Part shown: positions 31,006 to 40,667 of the stretch, one piece after another | Numbering within the stretch: the stretch's first letter is position 1 | Layout of the letters: every line of letters starts with the position of its first letter | NCBI GenBank assembly: GCA_001310715.1 | Contig: BAXV01000007.1 | Coordinates: 43,337 to 107,336 of the forward strand | From: Pseudovibrio sp. JCM 19062 | GTDB lineage: Bacteria > Pseudomonadota > Alphaproteobacteria > Rhizobiales > Stappiaceae | DNA: 64,000 bases | Reading direction: 5' to 3' | Program-made: the position numbers and the translations under genes | Notes under the pieces: model-generated | The model's database searches: none | Told to the model about the DNA's origin: nothing | The model's input: only the letters and a program-made list of their open reading frames with translations

Positions 31006-31712
31006 ATGACTCTGTTGTAGAGAACGGGCCGCAGTTTTCTGAGGCCTTCAATCAAGATTTCGAATTGCTTTTGAAATGGCGCAGAGATGTGCGTCATTTC
31101 AAGCAAGACATGATTGATCGCGAAATTGTTGATGAGCTTTTGCGATTGACTGACCTTTCCCCAAGCGTCGGCAACAGTCAGCCTTGGCGCTTTGTTGAGG
31201 TATGCCGGCCTGAGAACAGAGAAGCCGTTTACCGCAACTTCCAACATGCCAACGCAGAGGCCTTGAAGGGCTACAAAGGCGAGCGCGCCGAGAGCTATGC
31301 GAAGCTCAAGCTTCAGGGGCTGACGGATGCGCCGCTGCAGTTTGCTGTATTTTGCGAGGTTGATCCGGCACAGGGCGCAGGGTTAGGGCGGCAGACCATG
31401 CCGGAAACGCTCTCCTATTCCTGTGTGAGTGCGATCAACTGCCTCTGGCTTGCGGCCAGAGCGAAGGGCATTGGTGTGGGCTGGGTGTCTATTCTCGACC
31501 CTGACAGCATGGGGCAGGTGTTTGGTGTGCCTGACAGCTGGAGGTTTGTTGCCTACCTTTGCGTCGGCTATCCGCTTGAGAATAATGAAATGCCCGAGTT
31601 AGAACGCACAGGCTGGCAGGCGCGTACTGCTACTGAATTGCGAATGTTAAAAGATACTGATCTAGTTAGGCCAGATGCCGAACAGGAGTCTTCTTCGTGT
31701 CAATCCAAATAA
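31002..31712 (+). CDS. bluB: 5,6-dimethylbenzimidazole synthase (BluB)
   Basis: Flavin-destroying nitroreductase-like enzyme making the lower ligand of vitamin B12. Intact from TTG 31002, which overlaps the apt stop; about 236 residues. Typical sequence: [39 protein letters not shown], the flavin-site region [20 protein letters not shown] and [15 protein letters not shown], which distinguishes BluB from ordinary nitroreductases. No other cobalamin genes are in the window. The last codons overlap the GNAT gene start by sixteen bases. Confidence 0.9.
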   Translation: MNDSVVENGPQFSEAFNQDFELLLKWRRDVRHFKQDMIDREIVDELLRLTDLSPSVGNSQPWRFVEVCRPENREAVYRNFQHANAEALKGYKGERAESYAKLKLQGLTDAPLQFAVFCEVDPAQGAGLGRQTMPETLSYSCVSAINCLWLAARAKGIGVGWVSILDPDSMGQVFGVPDSWRFVAYLCVGYPLENNEMPELERTGWQARTATELRMLKDTDLVRPDAEQESSSCQSK

Positions 31713-32190
31713 GAGCAATTGAGCCTGAAGATCGAGAGCAGGTTGTTGAGCTGCTTGTGAACCGCTGGACCAGTCCTGAGCAATTGCTGGATGGGGAAGT
31801 GGTGGACGCCTCCAAATTGCCGGGCTATCTGGCTTTGAATGAAGGCCGTCTGGTCGGGATGATTACTCTGATTAAGCGCGAGAGCGAATGGGAGATCCTC
31901 ACTCTCGATTCCTTGCAAAGATGGGGCGGGTCGGAACGCTTTTGCTGGATGCGGCTGTGGATGCTGCGAGGCATGCGGATGTTGGTCGCATTATGGTGCG
32001 CACATCCAACGACAACCTTGATGCCTTCCGGTTCTATCAAAGACGTGGTTTCCACTTGGAAAAGGTGGTGCGGGGCGTCATTGATGAGGAACGCAAGTTA
32101 AACCCGGAGATCCCGGTTACGGGTCTACATGGCATCCCGCTTCGCGATGAAGTCATCTTTGGTCGGGATATTACCCGAAACCGACCCTAG
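31697..32190 (+). CDS. GNAT N-acetyltransferase, frameshifted
   Basis: Small acetyl-CoA N-acyltransferase. N-terminus [40 protein letters not shown] forms the central strands; after one missing base near 31918 the reading gives MGRVGTLLLDAAVDAARHAD, which holds the acetyl-CoA loop (K-x-x-G-V-G), and LDAFRFYQRRGFHLEKVVRG, the usual C-terminal strand. GTG 31697. About 164 residues. Overlaps the bluB end, so co-transcribed. Acceptor unknown. Confidence 0.82.
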
Positions 32191-32258
32191 CTTTCCTTCC
32201 AAGCTTGCTTTGACAAGTTCTCGGAAATATTTGGTTTAATTGCGGTTGGGGGTGTGTT

Positions 32259-33053
32259 GTGATTGTCCGCATAATCGAAATGGTGCGGCGTTATAGAACC
32301 ATATCGCTCCCCTTGCTGGCTAATGTGCTGGATTGCTCCATCGACGACATTCTGTGTTCGGTCGATCATTTGGAAGACAACAGTATCCTGCGCGTACGCG
32401 GCAACTCGCTGGTCTCTCAAGAGGCAACGGAGGTGAGTGATATCAGCGTGCGCATGCACTCCCGCTTTGCAGAGAAAAATGCAATCGGCAAGCTGGCCGC
32501 CAGCCTGATTCAGGATGGTGATCGTTTGCTGATTGGGGCGGGCAGTACGCCCGCGCTTTTTGTCAATCACCTCAAAGAAAAACGTGATCTTTCCATTACA
32601 ACGCCCAGTCCGCTGATTGCGGAGAGCCTTGTCCGGCATAACAGTGGTCTGTTCAGTATTGAACTGATTGGCGGCAGGCTTGGGACCCATACTACTGCGC
32701 TGTATGGGGAGGAGACACTGGCGCGTCTTCGTGAACTGGAAGTGGATTGGGCGATTATGAGCCCGACGAGCCTGTGTATTGAGAAGGGGGCCAGCTACTT
32801 TCATGAGGTGGATGCGCAGATCAGTTTGATGATGCAGCAGAGTGCGCAGAAAACCATGATGCTGTGCGACAGTTCCAAGTTTGGGGTTCCCAGCCGCTAT
32901 TCCGGGCAAACCGAGCGTGGTGTTGACGTCTTCATCACCGAAAACCACGGGGAAGTCGGGTTTTCTGAAATCGAGCACCATCTGAAAAATGCGCGTGTCT
33001 TCCGGGGAGTTCTGGAGGATACTGACGGGGACGAATTCACGTTTTTTGAGTAA
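32259..33053 (+). CDS. DeoR-type transcription regulator 1
   Basis: Intact 264-residue protein with a short N-terminal helix-turn-helix-like part (MVRRYRTISLPLLANVLDCS) and the DeoR C-terminal sugar-phosphate sensor domain: EKNAIGKLAASLIQDGDRLL, GAGSTPALFVNHL, ELIGGRLGT, and the family hallmark LCDSSKFGVPSRY. GTG 32259. DeoR proteins bind phosphorylated sugars and usually sit beside sugar-use genes; here the neighbour is only a second DeoR gene, so the target is unknown. The N-terminal domain is weakly conserved. Confidence 0.8.
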   Translation: MIVRIIEMVRRYRTISLPLLANVLDCSIDDILCSVDHLEDNSILRVRGNSLVSQEATEVSDISVRMHSRFAEKNAIGKLAASLIQDGDRLLIGAGSTPALFVNHLKEKRDLSITTPSPLIAESLVRHNSGLFSIELIGGRLGTHTTALYGEETLARLRELEVDWAIMSPTSLCIEKGASYFHEVDAQISLMMQQSAQKTMMLCDSSKFGVPSRYSGQTERGVDVFITENHGEVGFSEIEHHLKNARVFRGVLEDTDGDEFTFFE

Positions 33054-33166
33054 TTGCTGACGCAATTGACTAGGCTCTCCTAATCGTTTGATATTTCTTA
33101 GTCATTTTCGCTAAAATGGAACATTGTTTACATCGGGATCGGAAGCCTGAATCTAGGCCAGTTTAA

Positions 33167-33973
33167 ATGATGATTGATTTAAGGGTGGACGTTCTTGCCA
33201 ATCTGGTAAAGCACCATCGCCGCATATCCTTGACTGCCGCTGCAGATATTCTGGGAATGGGCTTCGAGGAGCTTGCTGTTCTGGCGCAGGCGTTGTCAGC
33301 GCGCGAGGATTATGAGCTCTTCGAGAACTCCATTTGCTATCTGTTGCCAAGAGGCGAGGATTCGTATCGGGTCAGGCTGCGCACCCATTATATCGAGAAA
33401 TATGCGATTGGACGGCTGGCTGCGTCTTTCTTCAAGAAAGGGCACCATGCTGTTGTTGAATCCGGCAGTACCATGACCATTCTTGCTCAGCACCTTTCGC
33501 AGGTTGAGCAGCTTAAGGTTTCGACCAACTCCTATGCTGTGGCCTCGATGATCATTGGCGCTGAAACTGCCGCTGAGGTTCATGTGATTGGCGGGAACCT
33601 TTACGCTGATGGGCAAGGTTCTCTGGGCCGATCACTCTTGCTGCCGTTGAGGAGTTGGAGGCGGACTGGGGCGTTATTAGCCTGTGGCTTATCCGTGGAC
33701 GGTGCGCTTATGTACTACGTTGAGGATGAAGCAGAGCTTGCCCGAGCGATCATGACTTCTTGCAGGCGCACGATGGTTCTGTGTGACTCCAGTAAGTTTG
33801 GTGTGCCCAGTCGTTATGTGGCAGGCACTTGCGCGCAAGCGGATATGCTTATTGTAGACAGCGGCGTTGAGCAGAGTATTCTTGCGAACCTGATCACCAA
33901 GGGGCTGAAAGAGGTCCATGTGGCGGATGTGGATGCGGAGGCCTCCAGCGAAATTGTGCTGCTTGATCTTTGA
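33167..33973 (+). CDS. DeoR-type transcription regulator 2, hidden frameshift pair
   Basis: 268-residue paralogue of the preceding gene: KHHRRISLTAAADILGMGFE in the HTH-like part, EKYAIGRLAASFFKKGHHAV, ESGSTMTILAQHL, HVIGGNLYADG and LCDSSKFGVPSRYVAGT. The open frame looks intact but residues about 156-172 (GRSLLLPLRSWRRTGALLA) do not fit the family; the next frame reads ITLAAVEELEADWGVIS, matching RLRELEVDWAIMS in the first copy. So two compensating indels near 33632 and 33682 are likely. Tandem arrangement suggests duplication. Confidence 0.78.
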   Translation: MMIDLRVDVLANLVKHHRRISLTAAADILGMGFEELAVLAQALSAREDYELFENSICYLLPRGEDSYRVRLRTHYIEKYAIGRLAASFFKKGHHAVVESGSTMTILAQHLSQVEQLKVSTNSYAVASMIIGAETAAEVHVIGGNLYADGQGSLGRSLLLPLRSWRRTGALLACGLSVDGALMYYVEDEAELARAIMTSCRRTMVLCDSSKFGVPSRYVAGTCAQADMLIVDSGVEQSILANLITKGLKEVHVADVDAEASSEIVLLDL

Positions 33974-33998
33974 TTTTAAGCGGATGTTTTTTTTAAGT

Positions 33999-34027
33999 AA
34001 AAAAGGCGCCCCGAGGAGCGCCTTTGA
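33999..34027 (-). terminator. Bidirectional terminator between DeoR 2 and ychF
   Basis: AAAGGCGC and GCGCCTTT surround CCCGAGGA. On the minus strand the hairpin is followed by a long T-rich stretch, so it chiefly ends ychF; it may also serve the convergent DeoR gene. Confidence 0.85.
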
Positions 34028-34050
34028 TGTTTGATGAAGATCTGCAGAAA

Positions 34051-35150
34051 TCAGACGTTGAACTTGAAGAGCAATACGTCGCCGTCCTGAACCACGTATT
34101 CCTTACCTTCGTCCCGTGCTTTGCCTGCTTCTTTTGCCGGTCCCTCACCACCCAGTTCAACATAGTCGTTGTAGCCGATGGTTTGTGCGCGAATGAAGCC
34201 GCGCTCAAAGTCGGTGTGGATGACGCCAGCGGCCTGAGGAGCCTTTGTGCCGACCGGTACGGTCCATGCGCGGGTTTCTTTTGGTCCTGCTGTGAAGTAG
34301 GTGATCAGGTGCAGCAGGTCGTAGCCTGTGCGGATCAGGCGATCCAGACCCGGCTCTTCCAGCCCCATGTCCGCCATGTATTCACGCTGTTCTTCTTCAT
34401 CCAGCTGTGCAATCTCTGCTTCGATTGCTGCGGAGATGACAACAGATGCAGCGCCTTGCTCTTCTGCCATGGCTGAACCTTGGCGGAGAGGCTGTTGCCC
34501 TTGTCGGCAGATTCTTCTTCTACGTTACAAACATAGAGAACCGGCTTGGAGGTCAGCAGGTTGAGCATGTCGAGCTGCTTGATGTCTTCCGGATCGGTCA
34601 GGCCCAGTGCGCGCACAGGCTTGCCGTCCTGAAGGATTGCCAGAGCCTGTTCCATGATTGGCAGAGCAAGCTTCGCGTCCTTGTCGCCAGACTTTGCTTT
34701 CTTGGCGAGTGGTGCGATGCGCTTCTCGAGGCTTTCCATGTCAGAAACCATCAGTTCGGTTTCTACGGTTTCTGCATCGGCAATCGGGTCGATTTTGCCA
34801 TCGACGTGGGTGACATCGTCGTCTTCAAAGCAACGCAGAACGTGTGCGATGGCGTCAACTTCACGGATGTTTGCCAGAAACTGGTTGCCCAGACCTTCGC
34901 CTTTGGAGGCTCCGCGAACGAGACCAGCAATGTCCACGAAGGTCAATCGTGTTGGAATGATTTCCTTGGACTGCGCGATTGCTGCGATTTTGGACTGTCG
35001 TGGATCTGGAACAGCAACATCACCTGTGTTCGGCTCAATGGTGCAGAACGGATAGTTTGCTGCCTGCGCCGCTGCTGTCTTGGTCAGAGCGTTAAAGAGG
35101 GTAGACTTACCAACGTTAGGCAAGCCGACAATGCCGCACTGAAAACCCAT
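34051..35150 (-). CDS. ychF: Redox-regulated ATPase YchF, frameshifted
   Basis: Universal Obg-family P-loop protein that binds ATP in preference to GTP and interacts with ribosomes. G1 motif [17 protein letters not shown] at the start, switch region [33 protein letters not shown], the N/V-x-E specificity site [11 protein letters not shown], and the C-terminal TGS domain [20 protein letters not shown]. One indel near 34477 splits it; about 367 residues when joined. Its ATG abuts the pth stop (TAAATG). Near-universal and usually dispensable or important, so decay is unlikely. Confidence 0.95.
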
Positions 35151-35915
35151 TTACTTTTGTCCTTTCGATCCAAATAGCTGCTCAAGCGCTGAGGCGAGCG
35201 GCCCTTTTTTTGTTTGCTTCTTTGTCCTGATAGCCGGTTGCCTTTGGGGCTGGCTTCTTTTGCGGCTCGGGCTTGGCTGTTTCTTGCTTTTTCTTTGAAG
35301 CAGATTCGCGCGAGCTTTCTTTTTTTGTAAGGCTTGCCAGAGCCTTCCGGGCGTGTTGCCAGTGTCACTTTGTTTGCGAACTGGTTGTCGTTGTTTTGTG
35401 CGAGCAAAGGAGCGTTGTCTGCAATGGCTTCTAACAGAGGCTCAAGCCACTCCTGATCCGCTTTCGCAAAGTCACCCAGAACCCATTGATGCACACGGTC
35501 CTTGTGGCCCGGATGGCCGATGCCAAGGCGTACGCGGCGGTAGCGTCTGTGATGTGTGCTGTGATTGAGCGCAGGCCATTGTGGCCCCCGTGACCGCCGC
35601 CGTTTTTCATACGGAATTTGGCAGGGGGCAAGTCCAGCTCGTCATAGAGCACGACAACATCTTGCGGAGTGAGTTTGTAGAAACGGAGTGCTTCGCCCAC
35701 TGAACGACCGGAATCGTTCATATAGGTCATTGGCTTCATCAGCAGGACTTTTTCGCCTCCAGAGTGCCTTCAGAAACTTGTGCCTGAAAGCGGGCCCGCC
35801 ATGGGCTGAATGAGCGATGGCGGCGATGAATTTCATCAGCCGCCATGAACCCGATATTGTGACGATTACTCTCGTATTTAGGGCCTGGATTCCCGAGGCC
35901 GACCAACAGCTTCAT
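35151..35915 (-). CDS. pth: Peptidyl-tRNA hydrolase, frameshifted
   Basis: Releases tRNA from prematurely ended peptidyl-tRNAs. Start ATG 35915 gives [20 protein letters not shown] with the catalytic-site Asn/His; then [40 protein letters not shown] and [16 protein letters not shown] with the catalytic loop. Several indels (near 35830, 35755, 35535 and in A-runs of the tail). The C-terminal extension is long, Lys/Pro-rich, and ends [16 protein letters not shown] at TAA 35151, a pattern seen in Hyphomicrobiales Pth. Essential gene; co-transcribed with ychF and rplY. Confidence 0.92.
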
Positions 35916-35945
35916 AGGTATGGCTCCAAGCCTAGATGTTGAGAA

Positions 35946-36582
35946 TTAGGCTTCGCCTTCGCCTTCACCTTCAGCTTCTTCAGAAGCTTCTTCTGCTTCG
36001 TCAGTTTCTTTCAGACCAGCAGGAGCTGCAATGGTGGAGATGGTGAAGTCGCGGTCTGTGATGGTTGGTGCACAACCTTCAGGCAGCTTAACAGCAGAGA
36101 TGTGCTGGGAAGAACCAAGGTCAGCTTCAGCCAGATCGATTTCCAGAGCTTCTGGAATTGCGTTTGCCGGAACAGTCATCTCAACGGTGTGACGTACAAC
36201 GTTGATAACACCGCCGCGCTTCAGACCTGGGGAAGTTTCTTCGTTCAGGAACTTCACAGGGATTTCAACTGTCAGCGTTGCATTTGCAGAAACGCGCAGG
36301 AAATCAACGTGCATCAGCGTGTCTTTTACTGGATGCAGCTGGAAGTCTTTTGCGATTACAGAAGTTTTCTTGCCGTCCAGGTCGATTGTACCGACGTGAG
36401 ACAGGAAGCCACCCTTATGAAGGGTCATGGTAGCTTCTTTGATCGGCAGGCTGATAGAAACTGCTGCTTTTTTTACCGCCGTAGATGACTGCAGGTACAA
36501 GACCTTCACGACGAGCTGCACGAGCGGCCCCCTTGCCACCCAGTTCACGCACCTGTGCTTTCAGCTCATAGCTGTTTGCCAT
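35946..36582 (-). CDS. rplY: 50S ribosomal protein L25/Ctc, frameshifted
   Basis: Long (CTC-type) L25 that binds 5S rRNA. ATG 36582 gives [20 protein letters not shown], then [15 protein letters not shown]; after an indel in the A-run near 36472 the reading continues [20 protein letters not shown], the [19 protein letters not shown] rRNA-binding segment and the C-terminal beta domain, finishing with an acidic tail ([15 protein letters not shown]). About 212 residues. Thirty bases before pth; prs-rplY-pth-ychF order is conserved in the order. Confidence 0.95.
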
Positions 36583-36848
36583 GGTGGAATCTCCTAGTTA
36601 GATTATAAAAGTAAGGCCGCGGGAGCGACAGTTTTCTGTGCTCAACTACGGCCAACTTTGCACGCCTCCTCCAAGGGTGTCGACGTACGCGGCTCGTATA
36701 GCTGAACTTGCCTTAAAGAGCAAGGCCAACGGCGGAGCCTTTAGGAAGTTTGTCCGAAAACTTGAAGAGACTCTGCGCTTTGATTCTGCTGGTGTTGTAT
36801 TCTTGCCTGAAAACCGGTTTTGCGGCTGCAAAACAGGCACAAAATAAG
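36583..36848. other. Intergenic region between prs end and rplY
   Basis: About 270 bases with the rplY promoter and, at 36807-36822, a stretch (TGAAAACCGGTTT) resembling part of the type B intergenic repeat. No gene is convincing here. Confidence 0.35.
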
Positions 36849-36874
36849 AAAAACCGGAGCGGACCCCGGTTTTT
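36849..36874 (-). terminator. Rho-independent terminator of prs
   Basis: AAAAACCGG-AGCGGACC-CCGGTTTTT; on the minus strand the stem runs into TTTTTC, 25 bases after the prs stop. Confidence 0.88.
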
Positions 36875-36898
36875 CAAAATTCGTGCATTTCAGGTGGA

Positions 36899-37828
36899 TT
36901 AATCGAACAGGCTGGAAACAGAGCGTTCCTGCGAAGTGCGATTGATCGCTTCGCCCATCAGAGGGGCGATTGAATGGTGCGGATATTTGGTGCCGCCTGC
37001 ACAGCAGCCGTTGGCTCGATGGAATCAGTGATTACCAGTTCCTTCAGCTTGGATGCAGAAACGCGTGCAACTGCGCCGCCGGACAAGACGCCGTGTGTGA
37101 TGTAGGCGGTTACAGATTTTGCGCCAGCGTTTAGCAGAGCTTCTGCCGCATTACACAGAGTGCCGCCGGAATCGACGATGTCATCTACGAGGATACAGTC
37201 GTATCCGCTCACATCACCAATGATGTTCATGACTTCGGATTCACCAGGCTTGTCGCGACGCTTATCAACGATGGACAGAGGCGCTTCGATCCGCTTTGCA
37301 AGTGCGCGTGCACGAACCACACCGCCAACATCGGGAGAAACAACCATGACGTTGGTTGTGTCGTAACACTCTTTGATGTCGCGGGTCATCACAGGTGCGC
37401 CGTAGAGGTTGTCGGTTGGGATGTCGAAGAAGCCTGAATCTGTGCAGCGTGCAGGTCAAGCGTGAGAACACGGTCCGCACCAGCATTAGTGATTAGGTTA
37501 GATACGAGTTTTGCAGAGATCGGTGTGCGTGGTGCCGACTTACGATCCTGACGGGCGTAGCAAAGTATGGAACCACTGCGGTAATACGACGTGCTGAAGA
37601 ACGGCGAAGCGCATCAATAATGATGAGCAGTTCCATCAGGTGATCGTTTGCCGGATAGCTTGTCGGCTGAATGACGAAAACGTCCTCACCGCGCACGTTC
37701 TCCTGGATTTCAACGTAAATTTCCTGGTCTGCAAAGCGGCGAACCTGGCACTTCGCCAATGGCACATCAAGATACTTTGAAATTTGCTCGGCCAGCGCGC
37801 GATTGGAGTTACCCGCGACGATTTTCAT
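36899..37828 (-). CDS. prs: Ribose-phosphate pyrophosphokinase, frameshifted
   Basis: Makes PRPP from ribose-5-phosphate and ATP for nucleotide, histidine and tryptophan synthesis. Start ATG 37828: [58 protein letters not shown]; then the repaired flexible-loop region, [20 protein letters not shown], and the PRPP site [15 protein letters not shown]. Three indels near 37563, 37445 and 36975 interrupt it; restored, it ends [15 protein letters not shown] at TAA 36899, about 310 residues. Essential, so the breaks are almost certainly sequence errors. Confidence 0.96.
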
Positions 37829-38000
37829 AACCCGCAAGTCCTTCTTGGGCTTTGGTCTCACCGATCGACAATGGTCGGTGGTGAGGTGGATATTTGCGTC
37901 CCTTGGCGGAACCCGACTTCTTCTGAGAAGGTGCCCTGAGAGGCAGCCTTGCGCGCCTTTTAACAACCTCGCCTTAAGCCGACAATAGCCAGAACGCATT

Positions 38001-38034
38001 GCGGCTCAGCTTTTTTTTGCTAAAGCTGAGCCGC
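38001..38034 (-). terminator. 13-bp hairpin between the lipoprotein gene and prs
   Basis: GCGGCTCAGCTTT and AAAGCTGAGCCGC form a perfect stem with an 8-base T/A-rich loop, 30 bases after the lipoprotein stop. It should end that transcript before the prs promoter. Confidence 0.75.
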
Positions 38035-38064
38035 GTAATCGTGTATCCCATTGAACTTGCTAGG

Positions 38065-38567
38065 TCATTTGCTGTAGAGCCATGCTTTTAGTGATGCAAC
38101 AGTTCTACCGGCAATTCTGCGAAGTGCATCGCGCGTCACAGAGTTCCATGGATCGCCCGCGTTACCACCAGTTTGTTCCTGCCCATCGATTCGATGAACC
38201 CGGTTGCCGTTTTCATCTATGATATCAAACACGTAGAAAACGGTGGTGGTGTACTGGTCGCCTGCTGCTGTCAAAAACCCTTTGATCCGATAGGTTGCCG
38301 GCGCGCCAACGCGCCTGACGAGGTTGAGATCTGCGGCGGCTGTGCGATCCCCCAGTTCCCTAAACAGGTCATCGGCAATGTTGCCCGGCAGTCCGGTCAG
38401 CTGCTCAAACGCAAAAGTTGCTTTATCCGGAGCAACTGTTGGGGGAGCTGACTTGTTTTCGATCATATCCCGATGCTGGAAGGGGGAATGGGGTTTGCCG
38501 AACAGCCTACAAGAATCGCCGTAACGGCAACGATTAATACCCGAGGTAGAAGTACGAGCTTCAGCAT
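38065..38567 (-). CDS. Putative lipoprotein, frameshifted
   Basis: Starts at ATG 38567 with a lipoprotein signal (RVLIVAVTAILVGC, lipobox L-V-G-C). One indel near 38497 follows directly after the lipid-anchored cysteine; the mature part reads PDKATFAFEQLTGLPGNIAD, TYRIKGFLTAAGDQYTTTVF, YVFDIIDENGNRVHRIDGQE and ends TVASLKAWLYSK. About 167 residues. The mature domain resembles lipoproteins found next to prs in Hyphomicrobiales, but the function is unknown. Confidence 0.7.
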
Positions 38568-38643
38568 GTCTGTCCTTAACGTCCACGTAGAGAATCAGCG
38601 TGGGGTGCCCCAATAGATTCGTAAAGTTCAATTATGCCAGTCT

Positions 38644-39803
38644 TTAGCCCGCCTTCACAGGGAGGTCGAGAGAAAGCTGTGATAATGTTTCTGGACCATC
38701 TGCATGTGTGATGTACGTTTGGCCCAGAGTCATCGCGGTTTCGCTGTCAGAATCCATAATCATCATGTGCATGAACAGTACCATGTTTTCCTGAATTTCA
38801 TGTGCATTTTCTTTAAATGCCATATATGGGGCCTCCATCCAGCTTGGTGTGAAGCGTGCACCAAGGGAATATCCGCAGGCATTCAGGCGGTGTGGCATCA
38901 GGCCCCGATCATCCAAAACGTTGGCATGAGCGGCAAATAGATCCCCAAAAGTATTGCCCGGCTGCATGGCTTGCTCGACTGCCAAAAGGGCGTCTTTTGC
39001 TGCCCGATGCAGCTCCAAATGCCGTGGTGTTGGCTCGCCCAGTATGATGGTGCGGATGGATGCTGCATGATAATGGCGGTAGACGCCTGCCCATTCCAAT
39101 GTGAGCTGATCATTTTCAGAGAGTGTTCTGCGACCGGACTTGTAGCGGCACAACAGGGCATCAGGCCAGACCCGATCACAAATTCATTGGCCGGATAATC
39201 TCCCCCACCTTCAAAGATGGTGCTTTGCATCTTTGCCAGTATGTGGCCTTCGTTGGCTCCGGGCTTGATTTCTTCCATTGCAGCGAGGAAGGCTTCGTCG
39301 GCAAGTTTGGCGGCTGTTCTTACGTACTCCAGCTCTTGGGGAGACTTGACCTGACGCAGTGCCTTCACAATGTCAGAGGCGTCGTCCAGATTTGCAAATG
39401 AGTGGAGAGATTCGTCGAGTAGGCGGCCATTGGCAGCAGTGAGGCCGTGGGTGTCATACTCAACGCCGATGCGGGTTCCTAATAGGTCCAGATCAAACAG
39501 CAGCTCTTTGACCTGCCCAACAGGTGACCTGCCTGCCACGTCCATCCAGAGGCGGATGTCTTTCAGGTTAGAGGTGTTGCGGGCTTGTCTGAGATCGGCA
39601 GAGCGGGTGAGGAGAATGGGTTCTTCGCCGGGGCGATAGATCAGACACTGGAAGAAGCAGTAGCCGAAGGTGTCGAAACCGGTAAGCCAATACATGCTTT
39701 CCTGTGCGAAGATCAGCAAGCAATCCAGATGGCGCTCTTTGAGTTTGGCATCCAGAGCCGCGCGGCGCTCAGCAAATTCTTCCGGTGAAAAGTGCAGGGC
39801 CAT
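38644..39803 (-). CDS. M24 family (Xaa-Pro peptidase-like/ectoine hydrolase-like) protein, frameshifted
   Basis: Pita-bread-fold protein: an N-terminal creatinase-like domain (LDAKLKERHLDCLLIFAQES, MYWLTGFDTFGYCFFQCLIY) and a C-terminal M24 domain (LRQVKSPQELEYVRTAAKLA, GGGDYPANEFVIGSG). One indel near 39148 joins the two halves. In place of the D-x-G...D metal-ligand stretch of true aminopeptidases it has LEWAGVYRHYHAASIRT, so a non-metal member such as an ectoine hydrolase-type enzyme is likely. ATG 39803 follows GGGAG. About 387 residues. No ectoine genes are nearby. Confidence 0.75.
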
Positions 39804-39874
39804 GGTGTTCTCCCAATCCATAGTTCGCAGTGCAATCCCAAACAGAACTTACTCTTGCTTGCTGGCAAGCACAA

Positions 39875-40643
39875 TTAGCCGGTCAACATGATAGTTGATA
39901 TTTGGCGTCCGTAATCCGGTTCATTGTTATGGGTGGTTCTACGGTAGGAGAAGAATCTGTCTGCATCTGCGTAGGTGCACAGTTTAAGGTCTATGGTATT
40001 TTTCAGGCCGAGTTTTTCCAGCTGCGCCTTTATGAAGGCAGGCAGGTCGAACATGCTGTGCTCTGGTTTTTCCGAGGGAACAAAAAAAACGCTGATTGTC
40101 TTGGGAGCGCTCCAGAAAGCGGAGAATGAACTCCGGGCCGACCTCGTAGGCTTGCTGTGAGATCATTGGGCCCATGACAGCAGTGATGTTTGCCGGATCT
40201 GCCCCAAGTTTCTGCATGGCCGCGACTGTGTTGGGCAAGATACCGTCTACCGCGCCTTTCCAGCCGGAATGGGCCGCGCCAATGACTCGATTGTCAGGAT
40301 CAACAAACAGTATTGGACCGCAGTCGGCTGTCAGAATGCCGATTGCAAGGCCGGGGGTGTTGGTGACAAGTGCATCGGCGCGTTTGTTATCTGCCTCGGT
40401 GAAGGGAGCGGACACACTCAGGACTTTTGCGGAGTGGATCTGGTAGGGGGTCACTAGTTGCTCAGGCGTGGTGCCCATGCTGCTGGCAACGCGGCGCCGG
40501 TTTTCTAGCACGTCTTCGCGCGTGTCGTTGGAGCCGATCCCCACATTCAGGCCTTTATAGATGCCCGAGGAAACACCGCCTTCACGGGTGAAGAAGCCAT
40601 GGGCAATGTGTTGCATCGCTTCAAGCTCAGGCACTTTGATCAT
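39875..40643 (-). CDS. pgeF: Peptidoglycan editing factor PgeF (YfiH/DUF152), frameshifted
   Basis: Laccase-domain family protein, shown in other bacteria to act on muropeptide or purine-type substrates. Metal/catalytic motifs: HGFFTREGGVSSGIYKGLNV, YQIHSAKVL, ILTADCGPILF with the conserved Cys, IGAAHSGWKGAVDGIL with His, and MGPMISQQAYEVG. One indel in the T8 run near 40090; the repaired tail reads DRFFSYRRTTHNNEPDYGRQ and stops at TAA 39875. About 256 residues. It follows midA and lgt in the conserved cluster. Confidence 0.93.
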
Positions 40644-40667
40644 TGGCTTCTCCCGCTGTCGGTGGGT

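Noticed and set aside
32187..33065. 292-codon frame antisense to the first DeoR gene.
   Set aside because: The sense frame carries family hallmarks; the antisense frame is a shadow.
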